NCBI GenBank assembly: GCA_029862005.1
Contig: JAOTYD010000008.1
Span: 68,472-132,471, forward strand
From: Gammaproteobacteria bacterium
GTDB lineage: Bacteria > Pseudomonadota > Gammaproteobacteria > GCA-001735895
Direction of reading: 5' to 3'
DNA length: 64,000 nt
Positions 44,271 to 55,437 of the stretch are shown here, piece after piece. Both the position numbers and the translations under genes were made by a program. Within the stretch, counting starts at the first letter, position 1. Each line of letters begins with the position of its first letter. Under the pieces are notes generated by a model. The model made no database searches. It saw only the letters and a list, made by a program, of their open reading frames with translations, and had not been told where the DNA came from.

Positions 44271-45655
44271 AGAGCCATTACGAGGTGCTGGTGATAGGTG
44301 GCGGACCTGCGGGTCTCGCCGCGGCCGCAGAGGCATCGCGGGTCGGCCTCGAGGTTGCCCTGGTAGATGAGCAAGCGCCAGGTGGCCAAATATATCGCAA
44401 TGTTAGCGAGGCCAAAAATGGTGCCGTGAATTATCTCGGCAGGGACTATTTTCGGGGTCAAAAGCTCGTGAATGAGTTTCTGAACAGTGGGGCGACGTTT
44501 TTAAACGATGCGTCGGTTTGGTACCTGGATGAACGACTCGAGACCGGTTTGCTGATCGACGGATCCAGTCATTTCATTACCGCCGAACGGTTAATACTGG
44601 CGACCGGCGCCCAGGAACGACCCATGCCTCTGCCCGGATGGCATTTGCCCGGTGTCATGACGGCGGGTGCCGGCCAGATATTGCTGAAATCAGCCGGGAT
44701 AGTGCCGGATGGGCGCCTGGTATTAGCGGGTAGCGGGCCGTTACTGCTGTTGTTGGCCTGGCAGTACCTGCAGGCAGGCGTGAAAATTGAGGCACTTGTA
44801 GACACGGCCCCTGATTCGAGATTTTTCGAAGCTATCTCCTCTTTACCCCGCGCATTAGCCGCAGTCGACTACCTGTTCAAGGGCCTGACATTCATGCGGG
44901 CGATCAGGAAGGCGCGCATACCCGTTTACAAAAACGTGTACGGCCTCCGTGCCGAAGGGGACGAGTCACTAGAGTCGGTATGTTTTAACCTGACTCGGAG
45001 TAGAGCGGGTAACCGGATCAAGGTTAAAATCGAAGCCGATACCCTGATGTTACACCAGGGTGTGATCTCCAATATACGCCTGCCCCTTGCTGCAGGTTGC
45101 AACCTGGTATGGGATGCGCTACAGCAAAACTGGAAGGTCAGAAAGGATAAGTGGGGCCAGACAAGTGTCAAACAAGTCATGGTTGCAGGTGATTGCGCCG
45201 GTGTCGTCGGCGCCCGGGCGGCCGAGTTACAGGGCAGGCTTTGCGCATTGCAGCTTGGCTATGAACTGCGTGCAATCGGTCCGGGACAGCGCGATAGATC
45301 GGCGCAGCAGCTTAACCGGTCGCTGAACCGGCATCTCTCGATCCGGACTTTTATCGATAAGCTTTATGCACCAGGCAGGGCCTATCAGCTACCGGACGAT
45401 GAGACACTGGTGTGCCGCTGTGAAGAGGTAAATGCCGGCCAGGTGCGCCAGGCTGTGCGTATGGGATGCGTAGGACCCAACCAGGTCAAGGCTTTCACCC
45501 GTTGCGGCATGGGCCCATGCCAGGGCTGCCTGTGCGGCAGCACGGTCGCGGCGCTGGTGGCCGATGAAACCGGCGCATCGATGGAGCAAGTCGGGTATTT
45601 CAGGGTACGTCCACCCTTTAAGCCAATCACGCTGGGCGAACTTGCAAACACCTAG
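44267..45655 (+). CDS. NAD(P)/FAD oxidoreductase with BFD-like domain (HcnB-like)
   Basis: 462 residues. FAD-binding GGGPAGLAAAAEASR and the GGQIYRN block at the N-terminus, a second nucleotide-binding motif, then a C-terminal BFD-like [2Fe-2S] domain (CRCEEVNAGQVRQA; CGMGPCQGCLCG). This is the alpha-type partner of the DAO subunit, completing an HcnABC-like enzyme. ATGA overlap with the [2Fe-2S] gene. The electron acceptor is unknown; the quinone pool is likely in relatives. Confidence 0.88.
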   Translation: MKSHYEVLVIGGGPAGLAAAAEASRVGLEVALVDEQAPGGQIYRNVSEAKNGAVNYLGRDYFRGQKLVNEFLNSGATFLNDASVWYLDERLETGLLIDGSSHFITAERLILATGAQERPMPLPGWHLPGVMTAGAGQILLKSAGIVPDGRLVLAGSGPLLLLLAWQYLQAGVKIEALVDTAPDSRFFEAISSLPRALAAVDYLFKGLTFMRAIRKARIPVYKNVYGLRAEGDESLESVCFNLTRSRAGNRIKVKIEADTLMLHQGVISNIRLPLAAGCNLVWDALQQNWKVRKDKWGQTSVKQVMVAGDCAGVVGARAAELQGRLCALQLGYELRAIGPGQRDRSAQQLNRSLNRHLSIRTFIDKLYAPGRAYQLPDDETLVCRCEEVNAGQVRQAVRMGCVGPNQVKAFTRCGMGPCQGCLCGSTVAALVADETGASMEQVGYFRVRPPFKPITLGELANT

Positions 45656-45667
45656 ACAGACGTGACA

Positions 45668-45689
45668 CCGCCCGCTTGGCGCGTGGCGG
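45668..45689. terminator. GC-rich hairpin between convergent genes
   Basis: CCGCC (45668-45672) pairs with GGCGG (45685-45689) with further partial pairing inside, in the 73-base gap between two converging genes. No T-run. It could serve as a bidirectional terminator, but the support is weak. Confidence 0.25.
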
Positions 45690-45728
45690 CATGATACAGG
45701 CAGGTATTGGGGTCGCAGATGTGTTGCT

Positions 45729-48311
45729 TCAGAGCGAGCAGTTTGCGAGGCCGTTGATCCAGCTGGCTAACAGGCTAACCCCTAAGTTATCGATCAGATT
45801 TGACCCCAGTGGTGGCATGCCGTGGCTGTCGCGCCGACTGGCCCTGGAAATGACTAACGAGCGTGCAGCGTCACCGGGTGCGATCAGGCGTGCGTTGCTA
45901 ATGCCGAGATCGCCTTCAAGCGGTATGGCATCGCAGGTATTGGTATTGGAAAACAGCGTGGTATAGCGTAAGTCCATGGTGGATGGAGTTGGTCCACCGG
46001 GGCGATGACATTGCGCACAATTGGTATGCAGGTAAGCGCGAGCCCGATCAGCGATATTGGCCGCGGAATCGGTTGGCGAAGTTAGCGCGGGTAAATTTTG
46101 CACCGGGGCCGGTAACGGCGTCGTAAACATCAAAACATGATCGATCGTTTCCAGCTGGTTTGCGGTACGACCACTCGAGGGATAGGTGAATACGCGGTTA
46201 AGCTGCGCGGTCTCGGGACCCAGCGCGAAGCCTGCGCTGCTGGTATGGCACTCGAGACACTGACTTTCCGACGGAAAAATCCAGTCCTGGCCGTTACTGA
46301 GGACTGTCTTACCCCCCTTAACGCGCGTGGCCTCAGTTTGCTGTGGATTCCACTCATAGGTGTAACCGGCCCATACTCCGTCGGGGTGCCGCATCAAATG
46401 ACGTGTCTCGACCAGGTTGCCATTGAGGCGGAAGTTTTTGACTATCACGGTACCGTTCGGAAATTCCCAGTCGTCCTCCGCATTGCGCGTTATCGTGGTG
46501 CCATTGGGCAGGCCAATGTAGCGCTCCTTCTGCGCGTCATCGGACCAAAATGGCGCGTTAATATCGTAAGGTAACAAGCCGGCATAAGGCTGGGTTATAT
46601 CGACGGGATCGGTGCAACCGGTATTTGAAAGCAGGTCAGGTATCGTGTCGGGTGTCGGCGGCCCGGCCGGCACCAGCTTGCGCAAACGGCTATTGTTGAT
46701 GTCGGTAAAATAAAGCTCGCCGCTTTGGTCGGCGCCGAAAGAGGTCGGGCCAAAATTCGTGTCTATCAGTTGATCGTTACTGTAACCCCCCTGTCCATCA
46801 GATTGCAGGGCCCAGATTCGACCCGATCCATAGTCGGCAAATATATAGCGCCCGACCAGTTCAGGGATTACCGAACCGCGATACACCTGCCCACCCGTAA
46901 TCGAGTTACCCAGGCTGTGTGAATACTCCGATACGGGATCTATCAGGCCGCTGCCGCAACCTGAGGTATTAAAGTTGTGTGCGCCCTCGCGACAACGCCA
47001 TCCGTAGTTACCGCCCAGTTCGATGGTATCGACTTCTTCGTAGGAACCTTGTCCGACATCGGCAAGCCAGAGTTCATTGGTATCGGTGTCGAAACTCCAA
47101 CGCCAAGGGTTGCGTAAACCCCAGGCGTAAATTTCGGGGCAGGCGCTCGCATTTAAACCGGGCCCACATTTAGGATTCGCCGCGAAGGGATTATCGGCTG
47201 GAATAACGTAGGGATTGCCGGGAAAAGAAACCCCGGGTCCAAGGACATCGATACGTAGCATTGAGCCGAGCAAGTGCGAGGTGTTCTGCGCGCGATTGTT
47301 CGGGTCACCGCCGCTGCCCCCGTCGCCAAGCCCGATGTACAGGTAACCGTCGGCACCAAATGCAATGTCGCCGCCATTGTGATTATCGAAATCCTGGTCG
47401 ACCCGGAGAATGACCTGTTCTACCGTACCCGCGCCCGGGTTCACCATGTTATCCAGGATAAATCGCGAGATCACCGAGCGCATCGCCGGGCCGCTATGAT
47501 CGATGGTATAGGATAGAAAAATTTCCGGTGTCGTCGGGTAATCGGGATGAAACGCCATGCCAAGCAATCCGCCCTCGGACTGGGTTCGCACCACCCCCGA
47601 TAAATCGAGATAGGTTGAAACGGCCGTGGCCGTGTCAGGATCGAAGGTAACTAGTTGCCCCGATTTACGCAGTACGAACCAACGGGGATCAGCCACGGGT
47701 TCCAGTATCATCTTGGTGGGTTGAGCAATATTGGGCAGGTTTGGAAACGGATCGATAACTGCAACGCTGGCATCCATGGTGGGTCGGGCAGGCGCGATAC
47801 AAGTCTGGTTGTCGGGTCGATTATCGATCCCGGGTAATCCGCCGTTGAAATCATCATTAGTAATCGTGCCGACGGCGCTCGCCTGTGAAATTTGGGCTTC
47901 GTTCGGCGACGATAATGTCACCGTCAAGGTTTCACTCGCTTCGACGTCGGTATCACCCTGGATCGTAACGCTTATGGTTTGCAGGGTATCGCCCGCTGCA
48001 AATTGAATACTTCCGATCGACGCCTGGTAATCAATTCCGGCAGTTGCGGAACCATCCGATGTACTGTATTCAACCGTAACGGTTTCAGATGAGCTTTTTG
48101 ACAGCGTTACCACAAACGTCATGCTTGCTGTGCCTGTGTCGCCTTCGGTGGCATCAGCGTTAGCAATGGATAGCGACGGCAATTCAACATCCGGTGATTC
48201 ATCGTCAGAGCCGCCACTAGAACTACAGGCGCTGATCGTCAAAGCCATTAACAGAACAATGGCAACCATTAACGGTTTTTGATCCGAAGCCAGGGACGTT
48301 CGATCGCGCAT
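45729..48311 (-). CDS. Calx-beta / PQQ-type sugar dehydrogenase lipoprotein with two heme motifs
   Basis: 860 residues. Lipoprotein signal ISACSSSG (Cys29), then a Calx-beta domain (about 45-150). A six-bladed propeller of the soluble aldose/sorbosone dehydrogenase type follows (GLLGMAFHPDYP; NHNGGDIAFGADGYLYIG; WGLRNPWRWSFD). The C-terminal domain has two CxxCH heme motifs (CLECH at 685, CAQCH at 765). It would be a cell-envelope dehydrogenase passing electrons through its own hemes. The substrate is unknown. Confidence 0.85.
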   Translation of the reverse strand: MRDRTSLASDQKPLMVAIVLLMALTISACSSSGGSDDESPDVELPSLSIANADATEGDTGTASMTFVVTLSKSSSETVTVEYSTSDGSATAGIDYQASIGSIQFAAGDTLQTISVTIQGDTDVEASETLTVTLSSPNEAQISQASAVGTITNDDFNGGLPGIDNRPDNQTCIAPARPTMDASVAVIDPFPNLPNIAQPTKMILEPVADPRWFVLRKSGQLVTFDPDTATAVSTYLDLSGVVRTQSEGGLLGMAFHPDYPTTPEIFLSYTIDHSGPAMRSVISRFILDNMVNPGAGTVEQVILRVDQDFDNHNGGDIAFGADGYLYIGLGDGGSGGDPNNRAQNTSHLLGSMLRIDVLGPGVSFPGNPYVIPADNPFAANPKCGPGLNASACPEIYAWGLRNPWRWSFDTDTNELWLADVGQGSYEEVDTIELGGNYGWRCREGAHNFNTSGCGSGLIDPVSEYSHSLGNSITGGQVYRGSVIPELVGRYIFADYGSGRIWALQSDGQGGYSNDQLIDTNFGPTSFGADQSGELYFTDINNSRLRKLVPAGPPTPDTIPDLLSNTGCTDPVDITQPYAGLLPYDINAPFWSDDAQKERYIGLPNGTTITRNAEDDWEFPNGTVIVKNFRLNGNLVETRHLMRHPDGVWAGYTYEWNPQQTEATRVKGGKTVLSNGQDWIFPSESQCLECHTSSAGFALGPETAQLNRVFTYPSSGRTANQLETIDHVLMFTTPLPAPVQNLPALTSPTDSAANIADRARAYLHTNCAQCHRPGGPTPSTMDLRYTTLFSNTNTCDAIPLEGDLGISNARLIAPGDAARSLVISRASRRDSHGMPPLGSNLIDNLGVSLLASWINGLANCSL

Positions 48312-48424
48312 GTTTCAAATTATAAACTAATTGGGCCTGGCAGCCTGTTAAATAGTTGGGTTGCAAATACGGCAAACAGAAATTTATTGGCAGTTGAAAA
48401 GCGAACATGCCACACTGATTCGCT

Positions 48425-49858
48425 ATGGAGAGCACGGTAAACCTTCCGGTATGGCTGTTTATCCTGTTGCTGGTAACAGCCCTGCTGCTGGTGCTGGACC
48501 GAATCCTGCTGCCGGGGTTTCGCTGGTATTTACGGCGCCGCGTTAACCGGGTTATCGAAGAAGTTAACGCCCGGCTTGATATCGAGATCAGGCCTTTCCA
48601 GCTCACCCGCAAACAGGCGCTGGTCGATCAACTGGTGTTTGACGACAAGGTCGTCGCGGCGATGAAGGAATACGCGGCCGAGCACAGCATGCCGAAAGAA
48701 GTCGTGCAGGCCAAGGTTTTCCGGTATGCCAACGAGATTGCGCCGTCGTTTAACGCCTACATTTACTTTCGTTTTGGCTACTGGCTTGCCAAGACCCTGG
48801 GACGAATGCTTTACCGGGTGCGGGTCGGGTTTTACGACGACCGCAAACTTTCACAGGTCGATCCCAACGCAAGCGTCGTTTTCGTCATGAACCATCGCAG
48901 CAACATGGATTACGTGTTGGTGTCATTTCTCGTTGCCGAAAAAACTGCGCTCTCCTACGCAGTCGGGGAGTGGGCCAGGATCTGGCCGTTGCAATCCCTG
49001 CTTAAATCGATGGGTGCGTTTTTTGTGCGTCGTAACTCTCGCAATGTGCTGTATCGACGGGTGCTGGAACGCTACGTCAATCTCGCGACACGTGCCGGCG
49101 TTTGCCAGGCAGTGTTCCTCGAGGGCGGATTGACGCGAGACGGATTGCTGCGCCAGCCGAAGCAGGGATTTCTCGATTACATGCTGCGCGACTATCGTCC
49201 CGGCAGTGATCGCGATGTTGTTTTGGTGCCCGTGGGCATTAACTACGATCGTGTGCTGGAAGACATGAGCCTGGTACGAAAACTCGATCCGGAGGCTGAA
49301 ACCAGGAGCCCCTGGTTTGTCATTAAAACGAGTTTAAAATTTGGATTGAAAACACTTTTGATGAGCCGCAAAAAACGCTGGCTAAGGTTCGGCTATGCCG
49401 GTGTCAATTTCGGTAAGCCGGTATCGGTTTTTGAGTATTGCCAACAGCACAACATCAATCTGTCTGAAATCGACCAGGCCAGGCGTTATCAATACATCGA
49501 AGCGCTCAGTCATCAGTTGATGGATGAAATTGCCAATGTGGTGCCGGTGTTACCGGTAGCGCTAATGAGTGAAGTTGTACTTGCCAACCAGTCTGACTCG
49601 CTCAGCGAACTGGGGGCAAAGACACTAGCCGTTACGCGCATCGAGGAACTGCATGCCCAGGGAGCCCCGATAAGAATTTCGACTAACACTTGCGAGGACG
49701 TATTGACGGCGGCGCTTTTGATGCTGGAGGGACGCGGATTTATCGAGCGTAGGGATGGTCTTATTCGACCGAGAGCGGAAGCGCTGGACCTATTGAATTA
49801 CTATGCAAATTCAATCGACCAGTGGCAAACCGGGACATCGTCTCGAGTTGAATCTTGA
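48425..49858 (+). CDS. Glycerol-3-phosphate acyltransferase-like protein (PlsB domain)
   Basis: 477 residues. An N-terminal membrane helix (WLFILLLVTALLLVL) is followed by an acyltransferase domain with the HX4D motif NHRSNMDY, an FVRRN block and FLEGGLTRDG. The domain order resembles PlsB, but the protein is much shorter than E. coli PlsB (about 800), so a paralogue rather than the main enzyme is possible. It probably transfers acyl groups to a glycerol phosphate or related alcohol at the membrane. Confidence 0.82.
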   Translation: MESTVNLPVWLFILLLVTALLLVLDRILLPGFRWYLRRRVNRVIEEVNARLDIEIRPFQLTRKQALVDQLVFDDKVVAAMKEYAAEHSMPKEVVQAKVFRYANEIAPSFNAYIYFRFGYWLAKTLGRMLYRVRVGFYDDRKLSQVDPNASVVFVMNHRSNMDYVLVSFLVAEKTALSYAVGEWARIWPLQSLLKSMGAFFVRRNSRNVLYRRVLERYVNLATRAGVCQAVFLEGGLTRDGLLRQPKQGFLDYMLRDYRPGSDRDVVLVPVGINYDRVLEDMSLVRKLDPEAETRSPWFVIKTSLKFGLKTLLMSRKKRWLRFGYAGVNFGKPVSVFEYCQQHNINLSEIDQARRYQYIEALSHQLMDEIANVVPVLPVALMSEVVLANQSDSLSELGAKTLAVTRIEELHAQGAPIRISTNTCEDVLTAALLMLEGRGFIERRDGLIRPRAEALDLLNYYANSIDQWQTGTSSRVES

Positions 49859-49915
49859 TTTAGAGCCCGCTAGCCGCGATCGCGTCGCAAGTGGTTATAT
49901 GGATTTTCCGAACCT

Positions 49916-50800
49916 TTAGCGACCAACGCGGTTCTCAATCGGCGGTAGCGCAAGAAGAAAGTCGATCAGTGCTTCGCGGTCTTCCGCTGTTAAATTTCGG
50001 ATTTCTTCGATCACTTTATCCATCGAGCCGGCGGTATACTCGCCGTCTGGAAGCTCACCGAATTTCAAAAACTCCTGTATCGCGGCCCGATCCCAATCTC
50101 CGATGCCGGTGCCCTTGTGGGGTGTTATGTTGGGTACCAGTTCGTCTTCTGGACCGTGTGCGTTACCTGCATATGCGAGGTTCTGTTGTAACGCACCAAA
50201 CAGGTTACGGGGTGTATGACATTCGCTGCAATGACCCAGGGCTTCGGCAAGGTATGCGCCTCGATTCCATTGCGCGCTTCGTTCGGCATGTTGCTGGAAT
50301 TTACCGGGATTGAAGAACAGCCATTTCCAGGCCTTTGCAGCAAACCGCCAACGCAGAAACCAGGCCAATTCGTGGGCGCGATTAGGCTGCACCGATGCCG
50401 GCAGCGACAGGATGTAGGCGTACAGGGCACGTACGTCCTCGACCGTCATGCGCGTATATGACGTGTAGGGGAATGCTGGGTAGTAGTCATAGCCCTCTGG
50501 TGATACGCCGTGATGTAGTGCGCGCTGGAAATCGTCGGCGTTCCAGTCGCCGATACCCGCAGTCTTGTGTGCGGTTATGTTGGGGGAATAGAAGGTGCCA
50601 AAAGGCGTCTCTAACGCCCGCCCACCGGCTAAAGGCTCGCCGTTTTCCGCCGTATGGCAATGACGGCAGCCACTGATCTGTAGCACGTATTCCCCGCGCG
50701 CAAGCAATGGGTCATCGGCCGGGGTTTGCGCGCCAGCACCGCATGGCAATGCCACGATGAGCATACTCAACGTGGCGAGTAAACGCGGTTTCAGGATCAT
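49916..50800 (-). CDS. Diheme c-type cytochrome
   Basis: 294 residues from the ATG at 50800, chosen because it gives a clean signal peptide (MILKPRLLATLSM onward); a start at 50836 adds 12 residues. Two heme-binding motifs, CRHCH and CSECH, lie in similar repeats with YSPNITAHKTAGIGDW and VPNITPHKGTGIGDW. This is the two-domain cytochrome of the alcohol or aldehyde dehydrogenase accessory type. Periplasmic electron carrier. Confidence 0.88.
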   Translation of the reverse strand: MILKPRLLATLSMLIVALPCGAGAQTPADDPLLARGEYVLQISGCRHCHTAENGEPLAGGRALETPFGTFYSPNITAHKTAGIGDWNADDFQRALHHGVSPEGYDYYPAFPYTSYTRMTVEDVRALYAYILSLPASVQPNRAHELAWFLRWRFAAKAWKWLFFNPGKFQQHAERSAQWNRGAYLAEALGHCSECHTPRNLFGALQQNLAYAGNAHGPEDELVPNITPHKGTGIGDWDRAAIQEFLKFGELPDGEYTAGSMDKVIEEIRNLTAEDREALIDFLLALPPIENRVGR

Positions 50801-51001
50801 GAATGCATCATAGGCAGCAGGCAATCGAATCGTCAACGAGCAGATATTCGTTGGGAAAATGCTGTGGGATTGTAAGGAAGCCCCTGAGCTTGCCGAAGTT
50901 CCAACCGATGGTGGTCGTTTGCACTGAAGCCCGGTGCCGCAGTTGGGTCACCGGGTTCTTTAATCTTCTCGAGTTGAATTCCGCCAGGCAGATCGTGGTC
51001 T

Positions 51002-51469
51002 TTATTGCATCTCGCGAAATTCGTCGTGACATCCCTTGCAGGATTTGCCAACTGGGCCGATTTTGGTCTTTAGCGCATCGATGCCGTTACCGGCTGCAGC
51101 GGCAAGCTCATTCACCGCCGTGGCGTATTTTTTACCATATTTACCAATCTCCGGATAAGTCGTCCAAATTTTCGGCAGGGCGGTGGTATCACCCATGTAA
51201 TTGTCGATATCCGAGCCCTTTGGCCAATGGCGGCTGGCGTCGAGGTCAAGCAGGAGTTTCAGATTTCCAGCCAGTTTATTGGCCATGGCCGCGTCATAAT
51301 CTATCTTGCCCTTCGCCATCGCGAACAGCGGCCCGACATTAAAGGCGCGCAACTGCATCTCACCCTGGCGTGCCTTGATTGCATTTTTAAGTGGATCATT
51401 CGCAGTGTAGCCGGGTGCGGCAAGCGTTAAGCCAATGAGCAGAAAAAAGAGTCTGGAAGCGGTTCTCAT
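51002..51469 (-). CDS. Cytochrome c' (CytC_2 family)
   Basis: 155 residues with a signal peptide (LFFLLIGLTLAAPGYT). Four-helix-bundle cytochrome: ARQGEMQLRAFNVGPLFAMA at the N-terminus and the heme motif CKGCH near the C-terminus, as in cytochrome c'. Such proteins bind NO or take part in nitrosative stress and electron transfer. It lies 201 bases before the diheme cytochrome on the same strand; that gap holds no convincing gene. Confidence 0.87.
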   Translation of the reverse strand: MRTASRLFFLLIGLTLAAPGYTANDPLKNAIKARQGEMQLRAFNVGPLFAMAKGKIDYDAAMANKLAGNLKLLLDLDASRHWPKGSDIDNYMGDTTALPKIWTTYPEIGKYGKKYATAVNELAAAAGNGIDALKTKIGPVGKSCKGCHDEFREMQ

Positions 51470-51560
51470 GATGGTTCTCCGTGGTTGTCCTGGTTACGGC
51501 TTGGTCGGGGGATTATATATGTTAATAAAATTACATCAAATTACTCATAATTGCGCTATA

Positions 51561-51580
51561 GTGCTGCAATTATGCAGCAC
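51561..51580. promoter_or_regulatory. Palindrome over the start codon of the LysR gene
   Basis: GTGCTGCA and TGCAGCAC around an ATTA centre: a perfect eight-base inverted repeat. The ATG at 51572 lies between and within the arms. AT-rich promoter sequence (51510-51560) precedes it, between divergent genes. It may be an autoregulatory operator, or a hairpin that limits translation. Confidence 0.45.
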
Positions 51581-52438
51581 ATCAACTGGGACAATCTGCG
51601 CTATGTGCTGATGGTTGCCAACAAGGGATCGATCGCCGCGGCCGCGCGTGAGCTCGAAGTTAACCGCACTACGGTACTGCGGCGCATCAACCTGTTCCAG
51701 GAAAATCTCAATTGCCGTATTTTTGAACGTGGTGAATCGGGTTATGTTTTGACCCCGGAAGCGGAGAAAATGATCAATGCCGCGCGCGAAGTCGAGGACA
51801 CGCTATTTACCATGCAACGCCAGATTGCCGGGCACGAGCTTAAACTCGAGGGCGAACTGCGGGTCACGACGACCGACTCGTTCATGGTATCAGTGCTGGG
51901 CCCCCACCTCGCGACATTCAACCAAGAATACCCACACATCGTCGTCGATTTACTGGTGACCAATAGTATTCTTGATCTCAATCGGCGCGATGCCGACGTC
52001 GCGATCAGGCCAACCCGGTACCCGGATTCGAGGCTGGTCTCACGGCGACTCTGCGATGTCGAGTTCGCAGTCTATGCATCTGCCGATTATCTAGAGTCGG
52101 CTGCGCCAGGTGCTATTGCCGATGGCCGTTGGATCGGCCTTGTCGACAGCCTGGGGGTAACGCCGATTGGCAACTGGTTCGAAACGACCATTGATGCCGC
52201 CAATATATGCATGCGCTGCGACTCGTTTGTTGCCCTCCGAATTGCCGCGGAAGCAGGTATCGGACTCGCGCTATTGCCGAGCTTTCTGGGCGATGCATCT
52301 CAAACCCTGACCCGGCTGGAATTTCCAACTGCCGAACTGACCACGGGGTTGTGGATATTGACCCATCCCGACCTGGTGCGTTCGGCCCGCGTGCATGCAT
52401 TTATCGATCACTTCAGCGAAGCGCTTGGCTCGCCCTGA
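51572..52438 (+). CDS. LysR-family transcriptional regulator
   Basis: 288 residues from the ATG at 51572; a longer frame from a TTG at 51551 lacks support. The N-terminal winged helix (LRYVLMVANKGSIAAAAREL, EVNRTTVLRRIN) is followed by a LysR effector domain (from about 95). No ribosome site precedes the ATG, so a leaderless mRNA is possible. It is divergent from cytochrome c', a natural target. The 3' end overlaps the convergent EamA gene by 26 bases. Confidence 0.88.
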   Translation: MQHINWDNLRYVLMVANKGSIAAAARELEVNRTTVLRRINLFQENLNCRIFERGESGYVLTPEAEKMINAAREVEDTLFTMQRQIAGHELKLEGELRVTTTDSFMVSVLGPHLATFNQEYPHIVVDLLVTNSILDLNRRDADVAIRPTRYPDSRLVSRRLCDVEFAVYASADYLESAAPGAIADGRWIGLVDSLGVTPIGNWFETTIDAANICMRCDSFVALRIAAEAGIGLALLPSFLGDASQTLTRLEFPTAELTTGLWILTHPDLVRSARVHAFIDHFSEALGSP

Positions 52439-53300
52439 TCCGGGTAATCGCGATCCCGCTCAGAATCATACCCAGTGCGACAAAATGCTGCCAGCTCACG
52501 GGTTCGGAAAGTAACCATGCGCCGCTGAAAAATGCGACTACCGGAACCAGGTAGTTAATCGTTGACAGGAAAGTAGGGCCAGCGCGATCGATCACTGCAA
52601 ACAAGATGATCGTGGCAAGGCCGGTCGGACCGATGCCAAGCCAGATAACGGCGATCATCGAATCCTGGCTGATGTTATTGTTTTCAGGTGCCAGCAACAG
52701 CCAGAACGGCAGAATGACGAGGCTTGCCATGATGAGTACACCGCAGGCGCCCACCATCGGACTGAAGCGCGGTAAACGCTTGATCAGAATTGCATTGACC
52801 GCGTAGCAGGTTGCCGCGGTGAAGATAGCAAGCGCGCTCCAGAATTCGCGACCCCCACCTTCGAACACGGGCCCGAGCAATACCACGATCCCAGTAATAC
52901 CCAGAGTGAAGCCGATTAGCTTGTAGCGATTGAGGGTTTCACCTGCGACCAGGTAGTGCGCAAAAATCATTGTCATCAGCGGCATGATCGCCATGATCAT
53001 ACCGGCGATCCCCGAGTTAACCGTTTGCTGACCCCACGAGATCAGAAAGAACGGCAGGGCGTTACCGGCAATTGCCATCAGTAGAAATCCCCCCCATATC
53101 CGCAGATCCTTCGGAATGCTCTGCCCACGCGCATACACCACCAGGGCCAGCACCATCGCACCAAGCACAAGACGATAGAACACGATAGAAACCGGGTCGA
53201 TTGTTCTGACCGATATCGCGATGATTAAAAACGAGGTCCCCCATAACGCGACCAGGCCCATCAGCAGCGCCCAGTTCAGCAGGATTGTTCTTGAATTCAA
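52413..53300 (-). CDS. EamA/DMT-family transporter
   Basis: 295 residues with about ten membrane helices in two EamA halves (LVALWGTSFLIIAISV; FTAATCYAVNAILIKRL). DMT transporters export or import small metabolites across the inner membrane. It starts three bases after the acetoacetate-CoA ligase stop, so it is cotranscribed with it. A link to carnitine or betaine traffic is only contextual. Confidence 0.87.
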   Translation of the reverse strand: MNSRTILLNWALLMGLVALWGTSFLIIAISVRTIDPVSIVFYRLVLGAMVLALVVYARGQSIPKDLRIWGGFLLMAIAGNALPFFLISWGQQTVNSGIAGMIMAIMPLMTMIFAHYLVAGETLNRYKLIGFTLGITGIVVLLGPVFEGGGREFWSALAIFTAATCYAVNAILIKRLPRFSPMVGACGVLIMASLVILPFWLLLAPENNNISQDSMIAVIWLGIGPTGLATIILFAVIDRAGPTFLSTINYLVPVVAFFSGAWLLSEPVSWQHFVALGMILSGIAITRIRASQALR

Positions 53301-53303
53301 GGC

Positions 53304-55244
<1,941 letters not shown>

Positions 55245-55278
55245 AATATTATTGTCGTCTCGCGGCTCTCGTATCGTC

Positions 55279-55316
55279 ATCCCGCGGCTTGACCCGATAC
55301 GTCGGACCGGCGGGAT
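55279..55316. repeat. Intergenic inverted repeat with ATCCCGC / GCGGGAT arms
   Basis: The gap between the CaiD-like and acetoacetate-CoA ligase genes (55245-55437) holds ATCCCGC at 55279 and GCGGGAT at 55310. The pattern GTCATCCCGCGGCTTGAC ending in GGGATCCAG looks like a widespread type of bacterial palindromic repeat. A second short CGCGG/CCGCG stem lies around 55411-55425. Confidence 0.5.
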
Positions 55317-55437
55317 CCAGTTAACTCAGCGTATCCGAAGGACACACATTACACCAGACAACCAAAAATCAAAATATTGTCGACCTGCGGCCGGATTATA
55401 ATACCGGGTCACGCGGTTACGCCGCGGGACGGCACGG

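Noticed and set aside
45676-45966. Plus-strand frame of 96 codons after the HcnB-like gene
   Set aside because: It starts in the intergenic hairpin and runs antisense into the heme-containing C-terminus of the sugar dehydrogenase gene.
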